Positions 20,185-29,255 of a DNA stretch of 33,199 nt are shown here, piece by piece. Made by a program: the position numbers and the translations under genes. The notes beneath the pieces are model-generated. The model saw nothing but the letters and a program-made list of their open reading frames with translations. It was not told the DNA's origin and made no database searches. This stretch comes from Puniceicoccaceae bacterium (GTDB lineage Bacteria; Verrucomicrobiota; Verrucomicrobiia; Opitutales; Coraliomargaritaceae), in NCBI GenBank assembly GCA_022448605.1, contig JAKVCM010000212.1, forward strand, positions 1 to 33,199. Direction: 5' to 3'. Positions within the stretch are counted from its first letter, which is position 1, and each line of letters opens with the position of its first letter.

Positions 20185-21633
20185 TTATAGAGCGCCCCGA
20201 CGTGCTTCCAAGGACGCACGAATTTCACTAGCCTTGATTCGGTCAATTGGGAAAAATCTTAACATCGCAATAGCAAGTGCCACTGTAACTACAGGAATAA
20301 ATACAAAACCTAGCCGTAAGTGCTTGAGTGTCTCTCTAGATTGCTCTCCGCCTAAAGCGGCATCAAAACCTGTCATCTCTAAGAATGGTCCAGAAAGTAG
20401 ATATCCGGTACAAAAGCTTAATTTTAGCACCCAAGAATAGACTGAGGCGAAGCTACCCTCTCGGCGAGCCCCTGTTTTGAGCTCATCGTAATCGACAACA
20501 TCAGTCTGCATAGTTGGTAGCATAGTCCACAGACCCGCATATGCGACCCCCAGAAATGCCCCGTTCACTAACATAAGGTAAGGCTGCTCAGGCGTGAAGG
20601 TGTACCAGGTTAATATTGCCGAAAAGAGAAAGAAAAAGGACGCACTAAGGAGGCATTTATTCTTACCAATTCTCTCGGAAATTCGGGCAAATACTGGAAT
20701 CATAAAAAGATTAGAAACTACATATACTAATGTCCCCCAACTTGTAATTAATGCACTTTTTTCCCAATCTCCTCCTAGGACATAATAAGTCCCCACGTAA
20801 CGTCCATAGTTATCATAAATGCTCTGCCCGAAAAGAAATAGCACCGTAAAAAGACACAGTACTAGGAAGGGTCTGCAACTTAAAGTAGTCTTTAAGCCTT
20901 TGAAAAGACTCACTCGTTTTTGTGATTTAACAAGACCATTCCTATAGTAGCGCTCTTTGACAAACAAGGCGGGCAAGAGACCCAAAATTAGAATGGTTAA
21001 AGCGACCCCGAGGCTAATGTATCGCATGCCGTTTATCGTACTTGGCACCAGCTCGCCTGCTTCGTTGATCATACTAAAAACTGGGCGCAGGGAAAGCCAC
21101 CAGCAAAACCCATTAAACAAACCCGCCAAGCTTTGGAAAATTCCACGTATACTTGTAACTCTAGTCCTCTCGTCATAATCTGGAGTCATCTCCATAAGCA
21201 GACTTTGAAACGGCACTGCCCAAATCGTGAAGCAGGTGTAAAATAATATACCAAAACCAATCACCCAAATCATCAACTGGTCGTGCGAAAGGTCCATGGG
21301 GAACCACCAAATTAAAGGGTAAGTAATTGCAGCAAAAATTGCCCCAATAAAGATATAGGGACGGCGGCGCCCCCAGCGAGAACGTGTATTATCCGAAATC
21401 CAACCCATGACCGGATCGGCTATGCCGTCCCACAGGCGCAGTGCCATCAGAATGACCGCTACTCTTGTAGGAGACATCTGGAGTTCCATATTAAAAACAG
21501 GATAAGCAATCGATACAAAAACCCAGATTGCTAAAATATCTACAGGTCCTCCCAATCCGTAAGCTAATTTCTGCTTCAAGGGCACTCGGTCAGCAGCAAC
21601 GGTCGCATTGTTTGGGGCAATAGAGGAATCCAT
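20185..21633 (-). CDS. GPH-family sugar:cation symporter (MelB-like, MFS)
   Basis: A 482 aa inner-membrane transporter with about twelve transmembrane helices, of the glycoside-pentoside-hexuronide:cation symporter family. Signature features: KLAYGLGGPVDI at the N-terminus, the acidic cation-site region WDGIADPVMG (Asp69, Asp73), and the loop DNTRSRWGRRRPYI (81-94). Such carriers import glycosides, pentosides, hexuronides or small oligosaccharides with H+ or Na+. Its presence next to a signal-less GH1 enzyme suggests import of a disaccharide-size product. An upstream ATG at 21672 adds thirteen residues; the shorter start is closer to the family N-terminus. It is divergent from the GH-A/sulfatase operon. 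Confidence 0.9.
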   Translation of the reverse strand: MDSSIAPNNATVAADRVPLKQKLAYGLGGPVDILAIWVFVSIAYPVFNMELQMSPTRVAVILMALRLWDGIADPVMGWISDNTRSRWGRRRPYIFIGAIFAAITYPLIWWFPMDLSHDQLMIWVIGFGILFYTCFTIWAVPFQSLLMEMTPDYDERTRVTSIRGIFQSLAGLFNGFCWWLSLRPVFSMINEAGELVPSTINGMRYISLGVALTILILGLLPALFVKERYYRNGLVKSQKRVSLFKGLKTTLSCRPFLVLCLFTVLFLFGQSIYDNYGRYVGTYYVLGGDWEKSALITSWGTLVYVVSNLFMIPVFARISERIGKNKCLLSASFFFLFSAILTWYTFTPEQPYLMLVNGAFLGVAYAGLWTMLPTMQTDVVDYDELKTGARREGSFASVYSWVLKLSFCTGYLLSGPFLEMTGFDAALGGEQSRETLKHLRLGFVFIPVVTVALAIAMLRFFPIDRIKASEIRASLEARRGAL

Positions 21634-21877
21634 AAAAAGGTTTAATTCGAGAAAAATTTGCCGCAATGGCATTCAAACATTAAATAGACAGACCATATAA
21701 TAAGAAGACGCCTCAACTGGGCAATTAGAGGAAAAAATCGGAACTTATACATACAATGAACGATTTAATGAACCATAAAGTAAGCAAATCCATTATTAAG
21801 CACAAAAGTATAAATGACATATTACATTTACCTACCATAAATATTCCTCATCTTGATTATCTACGTTGATCCCTCTT
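21634..21877. promoter_or_regulatory. Divergent control region between symporter and GH-A/sulfatase operon
   Basis: About 244 bases, AT-rich, without a convincing ORF. It must drive both the symporter (leftwards) and the glycosidase-sulfatase operon (rightwards). The clearest pattern is the direct repeat AATGAAC at 21755-21761 and 21767-21773, spaced 12 bases, which might be a regulator's half-sites. I see no good paired -35/-10 by eye. Confidence 0.4.
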
Positions 21878-24229
21878 ATGGCTTTTCACATACCTCAATA
21901 CATTAAATCGACGACGACCCAGACCATCGTCGCACTTTTGCATGTTAGTTGCTACGCCTCAGCAGGTTCAGTAGATGCAACTCTCAGTATTGACCTAGAC
22001 GAGGTTGTTCAAACAGCCGACCCGCATCGTCTCACTGGGACGAACCTCTCTCTGTGGAGTCGACTCCCGATTATAGAGAATGCAAACTTCCAAGAAGCAA
22101 TTCGCGACTGGCATCCTGGATCCATTCGAATACCGGGTGGTTCATGGTCGAACGAATATTATTGGAACGGTAACGGAGTTCGTATCGGCGGCAATGACCA
22201 TGGTGTTGAAAATTTTGACCTTTCTAAGCAGCACGCCGATGGTAGTTGGAAGGTCGACTACTCCGAATATAAGAAGGGTTTCCGACTACATGGCGAAGAA
22301 GGTCAGCTATCCGATTATCATGGCGACCTGGATGTAAAGACCCAACACGAGTGGATTAATAACCTAGGCACCAAGGCAATGGTAACTGTCAACGTGGGTT
22401 CTGGAACGCCAGCACTCGCTGCCGAATGGGTCAAATGGGCCAACCAAACACAAGGCTATGATGTGCGCTACTGGGAGGTCGGCAATGAACTTAATGGCGA
22501 CTGGGAATTGGGACATCGGCTTCCAGACGGATCCTCCATGAACGGCACGATCTACGCGCAACGCTTTATCGAATTTGCCAAGGCGATGCACACAATGGAT
22601 CCCGACATACACCTCGGCGGTCCCGCTTGCTCCGACTTGTCACTTAGCTTCGTCGAAGAATTGATACGCGATGGTGGCGACGCTGTGGATTTCATTAGTA
22701 TACATGCCTACCCAGTTGGAGTGAATACGCGCCAGAATTCAGATAAATTTGCTGCGGTTTCAGATCTTCGCAAAGCGATCAAACGCGTAAATGGCTGGAT
22801 CAGCAAATATCAGCCCCAGCGTATCGATGAAATTGAAATCGGAATTAGCGAATGGAATATCAAAGTCAATGAGGACCGCGACACCGCCAATCTAATCAGT
22901 GCCCTCTGGTCGGCACTCTGGATAGGGGTCATGTTTGAAGAGGGCGTTGATTTCGCTAATGAATGGGACCTCACCACCTACACAGATGAAGGTGGTCACA
23001 GTACATTTTATATCAATGAAGGCAACATGTCTGTGATGCCAAAAAGTCAATACTGGGCACTCTGGATGTGGAGTAATTTAATGGGCAGCGAGATGCTAAA
23101 AAGTGACCTCTCGGGTATGGAATCAGTAAAGAGTTTTGTTACTCGTTCAGATACTGGTCTAAAAATAATGCTGATCAATACTTCCGAGACCGAAGAAGCC
23201 ACCGTCGCAGTTCAAACCAAGGGAGCCAGCGGACTTGAAGGGCAACTGCATACCTATTCGAGTGCCGAATATTTCTGGGATGTCCACGCCCGTAAGCCAC
23301 TCTGGAGCCGTCCCCCCACGGTTCGACAAATCACCTTCAATCATAGCCCCATAATTACTTTGCCTAAATTCAGCATTAACGTGCTTGAACTACCATGGAC
23401 AAAACATAGCACTAGCAGCCACTCGCCCGCAAGCTCAGCAAAGAAACTATCACTCCAACTTAGCCTACCAGACCGCGCGCCGGCTGATCGTGAAATCGAA
23501 GCTTGGGTCATTGCCAGTGATCCCAAAGCCAAGCTACCCTACCTTCAATCAATCGAAACCATTCATCTTGGCATTGATGGGCCTGCCTCACTGGCTCAAA
23601 CTTCGCTTGAACTGGATAATGCCGTGGCAGCCTTCACCGTGACTCCAAAAGGCGCAGGAGAGATTACAATCAACGCGCGCTCAGGTAAACACAGCGCCAG
23701 TCATAGCGTCGAACTTGTGGCACTTGAAGAACGCGCATACACGAACTGGACCTTCGACAACCCGATTTACGAATGGCAGGCAAAAAGCACCTTTGCACTT
23801 GGCTCTGAATCTTCTGTCAAACCGAACCAGTACGTGGCAGTCGCTCGACTAAATGGAGAATCCCCAAAACGTGATGCCGACCTACTATTCCACTTTGAAC
23901 CATTACCAAGTGAGAAACTCCCCTTCGCAAATGCCAACGGCGTAACAGGTCAACTCCGAGCCGCTCACAATCTAAAATGCGCCGACTCCGAAGCGCGAAT
24001 TAATATTATCCTACAAAGTGACGCCAACCACTGGATGCCAATCGGATCTATAAAATTATCAAATATCATCGGAAAATGGAAACCCTTCGCTGTTAAAGTA
24101 ACCCAGCCCGAAGAACTCGATGCGATGGCGAAGCTCTACGGACTCCGTTTCCAAATACAATCCCAAGCGCCGATCACAGGTGACATTTACTTGGACGACC
24201 TTGGCTTCATCTTCCGGACGGGACTCTAA
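21878..24229 (+). CDS. Secreted clan GH-A glycosidase (GH51/GH39-like) with C-terminal Ig-like and jelly-roll domains
   Basis: A 783 aa exported retaining glycosidase. From the ATG at 21878: signal peptide (about 1-30); TIM-barrel domain (about 35-390) opening RLTGTNLSLWSR and RIPGGSWSNEYYW, with acid/base Glu204 in WEVGNELNG and nucleophile Glu325 in IGISEWN; a beta-sandwich typical of GH51/GH39 (to about 500); an Ig-like module (about 520-615); and a jelly roll (about 620-783, ending DIYLDDLGFIF). Automatic annotation would probably say alpha-L-arabinofuranosidase, but the motifs only support clan GH-A. It may be an endo-acting enzyme on a galactan. The TTG at 21866 is an alternative start. 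Its stop overlaps the next ATG by one base (TAATG). Confidence 0.8.
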   Translation: MAFHIPQYIKSTTTQTIVALLHVSCYASAGSVDATLSIDLDEVVQTADPHRLTGTNLSLWSRLPIIENANFQEAIRDWHPGSIRIPGGSWSNEYYWNGNGVRIGGNDHGVENFDLSKQHADGSWKVDYSEYKKGFRLHGEEGQLSDYHGDLDVKTQHEWINNLGTKAMVTVNVGSGTPALAAEWVKWANQTQGYDVRYWEVGNELNGDWELGHRLPDGSSMNGTIYAQRFIEFAKAMHTMDPDIHLGGPACSDLSLSFVEELIRDGGDAVDFISIHAYPVGVNTRQNSDKFAAVSDLRKAIKRVNGWISKYQPQRIDEIEIGISEWNIKVNEDRDTANLISALWSALWIGVMFEEGVDFANEWDLTTYTDEGGHSTFYINEGNMSVMPKSQYWALWMWSNLMGSEMLKSDLSGMESVKSFVTRSDTGLKIMLINTSETEEATVAVQTKGASGLEGQLHTYSSAEYFWDVHARKPLWSRPPTVRQITFNHSPIITLPKFSINVLELPWTKHSTSSHSPASSAKKLSLQLSLPDRAPADREIEAWVIASDPKAKLPYLQSIETIHLGIDGPASLAQTSLELDNAVAAFTVTPKGAGEITINARSGKHSASHSVELVALEERAYTNWTFDNPIYEWQAKSTFALGSESSVKPNQYVAVARLNGESPKRDADLLFHFEPLPSEKLPFANANGVTGQLRAAHNLKCADSEARINIILQSDANHWMPIGSIKLSNIIGKWKPFAVKVTQPEELDAMAKLYGLRFQIQSQAPITGDIYLDDLGFIFRTGL

Positions 24230-25728
24230 TGAAAAGAATCCTCACAATAAGTTTTCACTCCACGAGCCTTATCTTGGTAGCTTCCTTATTGGCTGGGGAA
24301 AAGCCTAACATCCTCTTCATCGCGATCGATGATCTGAAACCAAGCATAGGGGCTTACAGTAGCACTGTCCCTACGCCTGCCATGGATCGTATTGCGGCGC
24401 GAGGCACCACTTTCTTGAATGCCCATTGCCAGCAGGCCGTCTGCGGCCCTTCTCGGGCCAGCGCAATGACTGGAAAATATCCAGACTTCATCCAAATCTG
24501 GGATCTAAAAACAAAAATACGTGCCATCCATCCGGAGATCGTCACCCTCACGCAACACTTTAAAAACAACGGGTATCACACCGCTGGAGTCGGCAAAATA
24601 TTCGATCCTCGTAGCGTCGACAAAGGATCTGATTCACGCTCTTGGAGCGGAGCTTATACGCAAACATGGCACCTAAAGTATAATGAAAAAACTGGCAAGC
24701 CCATCGGCCATTACCATAATTCGAAAAGCAAGACCCTTGCCGCAGAAGATAAAAGCGCCAACTGGAATGCCATTAATAAAAAGCTCTTTGCAAATAACGC
24801 ATGGCCTGCAGTTGAAGCACTAGATGTACCGGATGATGCTTACGACGACGGTGCCATCGCTGCTCACGCCGTCAAAAGTCTCTCCAAACTAGCCAAGAAG
24901 AAGAAACCCTTCTTCCTCGCAGTCGGTTTTAAAAAACCGCACCTTCCCTTTGTTGCCCCTAAGCAATACTGGGATCAATTCGATCCAAAAAGTATACAAT
25001 TAGCGTCCTACCAAGAAGCACCAATCGGTGCCCCCACTTACGCCAGCCATAATTACTCAGAGCTTAGATCCTATAACGGCATACCTGCTAGCGGACCCCT
25101 CGATCCGAGCACCCAACGCACCCTCATCCATGGTTACTATGCATGTGTCGCCTATGTTGATGCTCAGATCGGTAAGATCCTTGATCAACTTGAACAAAGT
25201 GGCCTAGCCGGAAACACCATCATCGCTCTATGGGGCGACCACGGTTGGCACCTCGGCGACCACGGCCTCTGGTGCAAGCATACTAACTACGAGCAGGCCA
25301 CTCGCGTGCCGCTCATTATTGCCCATCCAGGCGCTAAAACTCAAAAAACCGAAATGCCCGCCGAGTTGACTGATCTCTTCCCTACCCTCTGCGACTTAGC
25401 TTGTATACAAATACCCGATACACTCGATGGCATTAGTTTAGCCCCTACCATCCACAACCAGAACATCCGCACTCGGGAATTTGCTCTTAGTCAATTTCCT
25501 GCTGGAAAAAAGATGGGCTATGCCCTTCGTAGTGATCGCTACCGTTTCGTAGCATGGTTTGTGACCGGTGGCGGTGGTAGCCAACTCGGCGATCAAATCG
25601 CCGCGACGGAACTCTATGACTACGCCACGGATCCCCTTGAACAAAAAAATCTCGTGAACGATCCTAAATACAAAACGGTGGTCGCAGAACTCTCTAGCAA
25701 ACTTTATAATTCCATCCATTCCTTCTAA
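24229..25728 (+). CDS. Secreted type I sulfatase, iduronate-2-sulfatase-like (S1_7-like), second paralogue
   Basis: A 499 aa sulfatase with signal peptide (about 1-23). Asp34/Asp35 lie in AIDDLKPSIGAYS, the formylglycine precursor Cys72 in AVCGPSR, and the downstream blocks FKKPHLPFVAPKQYWDQFD, LWGDHGWHLGDHG and WCKHTNYEQATRVP match the sulfatase at 17292-18746, to which it is clearly paralogous (same subgroup, different CxPSR residue, different inserts around residues 100-190). It is translationally coupled to the GH-A glycosidase (TAATG), implying joint action on one polymer. Activity depends on Cys-to-formylglycine conversion, whose enzyme is not in the window. Confidence 0.94.
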   Translation: MKRILTISFHSTSLILVASLLAGEKPNILFIAIDDLKPSIGAYSSTVPTPAMDRIAARGTTFLNAHCQQAVCGPSRASAMTGKYPDFIQIWDLKTKIRAIHPEIVTLTQHFKNNGYHTAGVGKIFDPRSVDKGSDSRSWSGAYTQTWHLKYNEKTGKPIGHYHNSKSKTLAAEDKSANWNAINKKLFANNAWPAVEALDVPDDAYDDGAIAAHAVKSLSKLAKKKKPFFLAVGFKKPHLPFVAPKQYWDQFDPKSIQLASYQEAPIGAPTYASHNYSELRSYNGIPASGPLDPSTQRTLIHGYYACVAYVDAQIGKILDQLEQSGLAGNTIIALWGDHGWHLGDHGLWCKHTNYEQATRVPLIIAHPGAKTQKTEMPAELTDLFPTLCDLACIQIPDTLDGISLAPTIHNQNIRTREFALSQFPAGKKMGYALRSDRYRFVAWFVTGGGGSQLGDQIAATELYDYATDPLEQKNLVNDPKYKTVVAELSSKLYNSIHSF

Positions 25729-25742
25729 AATCCTGAATCTTT

Positions 25743-27353
25743 ATGCGATCTATCATGAAACGTAGCCTTACCCTCCTCGCCCTCGCTAGTCTCAGCCTGT
25801 TTATGCAGGCCCACGCCGAGCGCCCCAACATCATCTTCTTTATTGCCGATGATATGCTCCCCAACCACTTCAACTGTCTTCAGGATGGAAAAGATAAATA
25901 CCTGACTCCCAATCTCGACCGCCTCGCCCGCGAAGGCACCCTCATGCTACAGCAGCATGTGGTGTCGCCTGTCTGCACTCCAAGTCGTTACAACGTCCTC
26001 ACTGGTAACTTTAGCAGCCGTGCACAAAACCATTTCTTTACACAAAATACCAAGAAGAACGGACAAAGCATTGTTGAATTCAACACCCATATTCTTCCGA
26101 CTGACCGCACCCTACCCGCGCTATTGAAAGCCTCCGGTTACACCACTGGGATGGCTGGCAAAGACCACGTCGTAGAAGTGAATGGGCTGAAACGTTTTAA
26201 AAACTTCAAAGGTAGCGCCCATGATCCTGCCAACAAAGCTCAGCTCAAAGCCAACCACGAGCACACACGCCAAGCTATGCTTGAGATCGGCTTCGATTTT
26301 GCCGACAGCCTGTATCACAACAACCCCAGCTTCCTCGGACTATATGAAGTCGCTGTTCAAAACATGGACTGGATCACCGATGCTGGTGTGCGCTTTCTTA
26401 AACAACATCATACCGACCCCTTTTTCCTCTACTTCGCCACTACAGTCCCGCATGGCCCCACTCAAGCAAAGCGCTCCTGGAAAGCCGACCCCCGCCTAAC
26501 TGCGATCGGTTACCTCGACAAACCTCTCACTGTTCAACCCAGCCGTGACACTATTCCTAGCCGCCTACGCGCCGCCGGCCTTCCTGTTAACGATAATACC
26601 GCCAACCTCCTTTGGCTTGATGACGCGCTCGGTGCCCTCCTTGATACACTCGAAGCCACCGGCGAAATTGATAATACCGTAATCTTCTTCTTCAACGACC
26701 ATGGCCAACTTGCCAAAGGCACCGTTTACCAAGGTGGCGTCCATAACCCTAGCATAGTTTGGCGTAAAGGCGGGTTCCCTACGGGAGCCACTTGCCAGGC
26801 GCTCGTATCAAATGTTGACTTTGTCCCGACTATCTTGGACCTCGCACAAGTTGATTTTTCACAACACAAATTTGATGGTCAAAGTTTCCTCCCTTACCTC
26901 GAAGGCGAGTCCCCCCCTGAGGAGCGCCTGCTTTACTTTGAGCTCGGCTACGCCCGAGGTGTCCGCATTGGCAACTGGAAATACATGGCCATCCGTTACC
27001 CCGAAGCCATTGAAAATATGAACCTCGAGGAACGCGCCGCTGTACTAAAAGAATGGAACGATGCACGCTATCGTCGTCAGCTCAATATTGTAACCGACGA
27101 CCCCACTCAACCCTTTAGTCATCTCACAGCCATTCCTGGCGGCGGCGATGCAGAAAAAAAATCGACTGGTTCCTACCCCGCCTATTTTGAGCGCGATCAA
27201 CTCTATAACCTTGCCAGCGATCCAAACGAACAAAGAAACCTTGCCGGCGATCCTCGGCATGCTTCTGTCCTCGCGGAAATGCAAGCCGCCCTAAAAGAAC
27301 AACTTGAAACTCTACCAGGTAGCTTCGGCGAGTTGAAGCCATCAACTCTCTAA
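25743..27353 (+). CDS. Secreted type I sulfatase of a different subfamily
   Basis: A 536 aa arylsulfatase-superfamily enzyme with signal peptide (about 1-25; a second ATG at codon 5 is equally possible). Metal residues Asp36/Asp37 are in FIADDMLP, the formylglycine precursor is Cys78 in PVCTPSRYNVLTG, and later blocks YFATTVPHGPTQAK, FFFNDHGQLAKGTVYQGGVHNP and VDFVPTILDLAQ supply the remaining metal, lysine and histidine positions. It is not close to the two iduronate-2-sulfatase-like paralogues and belongs to another S1 subfamily that I cannot number by eye. It starts 14 bases after the preceding sulfatase and ends the operon. Confidence 0.93.
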   Translation: MRSIMKRSLTLLALASLSLFMQAHAERPNIIFFIADDMLPNHFNCLQDGKDKYLTPNLDRLAREGTLMLQQHVVSPVCTPSRYNVLTGNFSSRAQNHFFTQNTKKNGQSIVEFNTHILPTDRTLPALLKASGYTTGMAGKDHVVEVNGLKRFKNFKGSAHDPANKAQLKANHEHTRQAMLEIGFDFADSLYHNNPSFLGLYEVAVQNMDWITDAGVRFLKQHHTDPFFLYFATTVPHGPTQAKRSWKADPRLTAIGYLDKPLTVQPSRDTIPSRLRAAGLPVNDNTANLLWLDDALGALLDTLEATGEIDNTVIFFFNDHGQLAKGTVYQGGVHNPSIVWRKGGFPTGATCQALVSNVDFVPTILDLAQVDFSQHKFDGQSFLPYLEGESPPEERLLYFELGYARGVRIGNWKYMAIRYPEAIENMNLEERAAVLKEWNDARYRRQLNIVTDDPTQPFSHLTAIPGGGDAEKKSTGSYPAYFERDQLYNLASDPNEQRNLAGDPRHASVLAEMQAALKEQLETLPGSFGELKPSTL

Positions 27354-27718
27354 CAGAGCAGACTGCAAAAATTATAGACCAATACACTTAATAAAAACCT
27401 TACCACTTTCAAGCGGACCGGAGGACGTTTTGATGATTCTACGGCTTGCCAATACCGACTTACCACGCTTATTGGGTGGCCTTCTACAAGGACCTAGAGC
27501 AGCTGCGCTCAAATCTCTGAAAATTGGAGTGCATGGGCAGTTAAAGAAAATCCCCTCAGAATCATGAACTGTAAAAAGCCTTACTCTGACCTAGCTTTGG
27601 AGACTGGCGCCGACTATATACTCGAATCCGGAACATGTCCAAAATCTTTAGAGTGCCCTAATTTTTAATGCTTTTGACCACGACAACAGTCCTTCAAAAC
27701 TCTTCGACCTTTATTACT
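27354..27718. other. Convergent intergenic gap with a possible decayed coding remnant
   Basis: These 365 bases lie between the convergent sulfatase and beta-helix genes. There is no clear terminator. Three frames hold short stretches that read like protein but are interrupted: one around 27460-27516 giving YHAYWVAFYKDLEQLRSNL then a stop, and another, open from 27498 to the TAA at 27666, giving NWSAWAVKENPLRIMN and then about 33 more residues. Joining them would need a frameshift. I cannot name the ancestral gene; it may be a relic or chance. Confidence 0.3.
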
Positions 27719-29239
27719 TTAAAGTGCCTGTTTAATACGACTGTAATAACGCGAGCCTTGTAGGAAATTGAACATTTTGTCAAACCCTGCGCGAGTAGCT
27801 GGATCTACCTTTAAGCGCTTAACTAAACTCGACAGGGTCTCTTCTTTTGAAAGTGACTGCATACTTGGCTCTTTGTGATCCAAGATATTCGAATAGGCAT
27901 TTCCGCTAAAGCGCACCGTTTCCTGATTAATTGGCTTTTGATACTTCCAAAGCCCCATGCCGCTACCATCCCAAGTGCCCTGATAGATCCGAGAAAGGCC
28001 AGTCGTGTAAAAAAGGTTATCACGCACCTCTACCGATTCAGCGAAGCGGCCAGCTTCCCAAGGCGTATCAACAATTAACTGGTACTCTGATTCAATCGTA
28101 TTATAAACTATGTTCTCATAGATCTTCACCCCGCATATGGGTCCATTAAGGACAAAGCCACGAAGATGGTCATTTAAACTGATGTTATGGCGAATAATAG
28201 TATTTTTATTACCTATAGATTGACCCGAATCTTTGTGCATTGACCAGTCGCAAACAAGAAAGAATCCACCCGCATTATCCGCGCTCAGGTTATATTCAAA
28301 AATAGTGCCTTCACAATTAAAGTCTGAGTCTAGGCCCTGACCATCGAAAGTGCCCGCGTAGCCCCACACTTCGTTGAATCGGATTTGTGTATTCATGCTA
28401 CTCCACGGCCAGATGCCGATACTTGGCCCAGCATATTGTGTCACTTCCTTAGTATCTAAACCCTCGATACGTTGCCGCGCACAATAAATACGGTTGTATT
28501 CAATCACTGCGCTCTGAGTGCCGATCGTTACGATCCCATCGCCTCCAATATCTTCGAGTAAATTGCCGCGGATCACCACATTGGTGCTAAGGTGCGATAA
28601 ATCATCCCAAGGATTCATCCACCCTTTGATCGCATCTCGATCACAGCGCAATACGTGACAATTCTCTATCAGCAAATTGTCTATTTTAGTTGCTACCTTC
28701 CGTGTATCGACCTCCCATCGAATCCCTGTACCACCACCTTCGGACTTTGATATCACACCATTGACATCACTAACTAACAAATTGCGAAGTGTAATGTCCT
28801 GAACCAAACCTATATTCTTGGCAAAAACCAATACCCCTACCCGCTTTGCTTCACGAGACTTACCTGTGTTGGTAATCTCAATGCCGTCAATTACCCAATG
28901 CGATAAGTTTTCAAGAAAGACCGCAGAGCGTGTCAAACCATGGCCTGCAATCACAGGCTTCGGTCCATCCATGTAACTGGTCAGTGTGATCGGCTGGCCA
29001 TCTGCACCCGAAGATATCGGGCGAAACTGCCCGTCAAATATCTGTCCACTGTGAAGGTAAATCACATCGCCAGGCTTGAAGGCGCGCTGGTTCGCAGCTC
29101 GAAGGCTCGACCAAGCAGTTTCAGGAGAAGTCCCCGCAGCAGCATCATTACCATGAAGTGAATCAATATAATATTCCTCAGCTGTTAACGCTGAATAGCT
29201 TAGGCATACAAAGCCCAGGGCTATTGAAAGTCTTTTCAT
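27719..29239 (-). CDS. Secreted right-handed parallel beta-helix protein
   Basis: A 506 aa exported protein: signal peptide MKRLSIALGFVCLSYSALTA (1-20), then EYYIDSLHGNDAAAGTSPE, the usual entry to beta-helix carbohydrate enzymes, and about nine coils with repeated Asn/Ile/Val ladders (VVIRGNLLEDIGGDGIV, AVIEYNRIYC, TIFEYNLSADNAGGFFLVCD, IIRHNISLND, VKIYENIVYNT). This fold is shared by polysaccharide lyases and several glycosidases acting on algal galactans, fucans and pectin. No catalytic residues can be named with confidence. A start at 29287 would overlap kdgK and hide the signal; the ATG at 29239 begins 16 bases after kdgK. It is the last gene of the sugar-oxidation operon. Confidence 0.8.
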   Translation of the reverse strand: MKRLSIALGFVCLSYSALTAEEYYIDSLHGNDAAAGTSPETAWSSLRAANQRAFKPGDVIYLHSGQIFDGQFRPISSGADGQPITLTSYMDGPKPVIAGHGLTRSAVFLENLSHWVIDGIEITNTGKSREAKRVGVLVFAKNIGLVQDITLRNLLVSDVNGVISKSEGGGTGIRWEVDTRKVATKIDNLLIENCHVLRCDRDAIKGWMNPWDDLSHLSTNVVIRGNLLEDIGGDGIVTIGTQSAVIEYNRIYCARQRIEGLDTKEVTQYAGPSIGIWPWSSMNTQIRFNEVWGYAGTFDGQGLDSDFNCEGTIFEYNLSADNAGGFFLVCDWSMHKDSGQSIGNKNTIIRHNISLNDHLRGFVLNGPICGVKIYENIVYNTIESEYQLIVDTPWEAGRFAESVEVRDNLFYTTGLSRIYQGTWDGSGMGLWKYQKPINQETVRFSGNAYSNILDHKEPSMQSLSKEETLSSLVKRLKVDPATRAGFDKMFNFLQGSRYYSRIKQAL

Positions 29240-29255
29240 TATGCTTGAACCAGCG

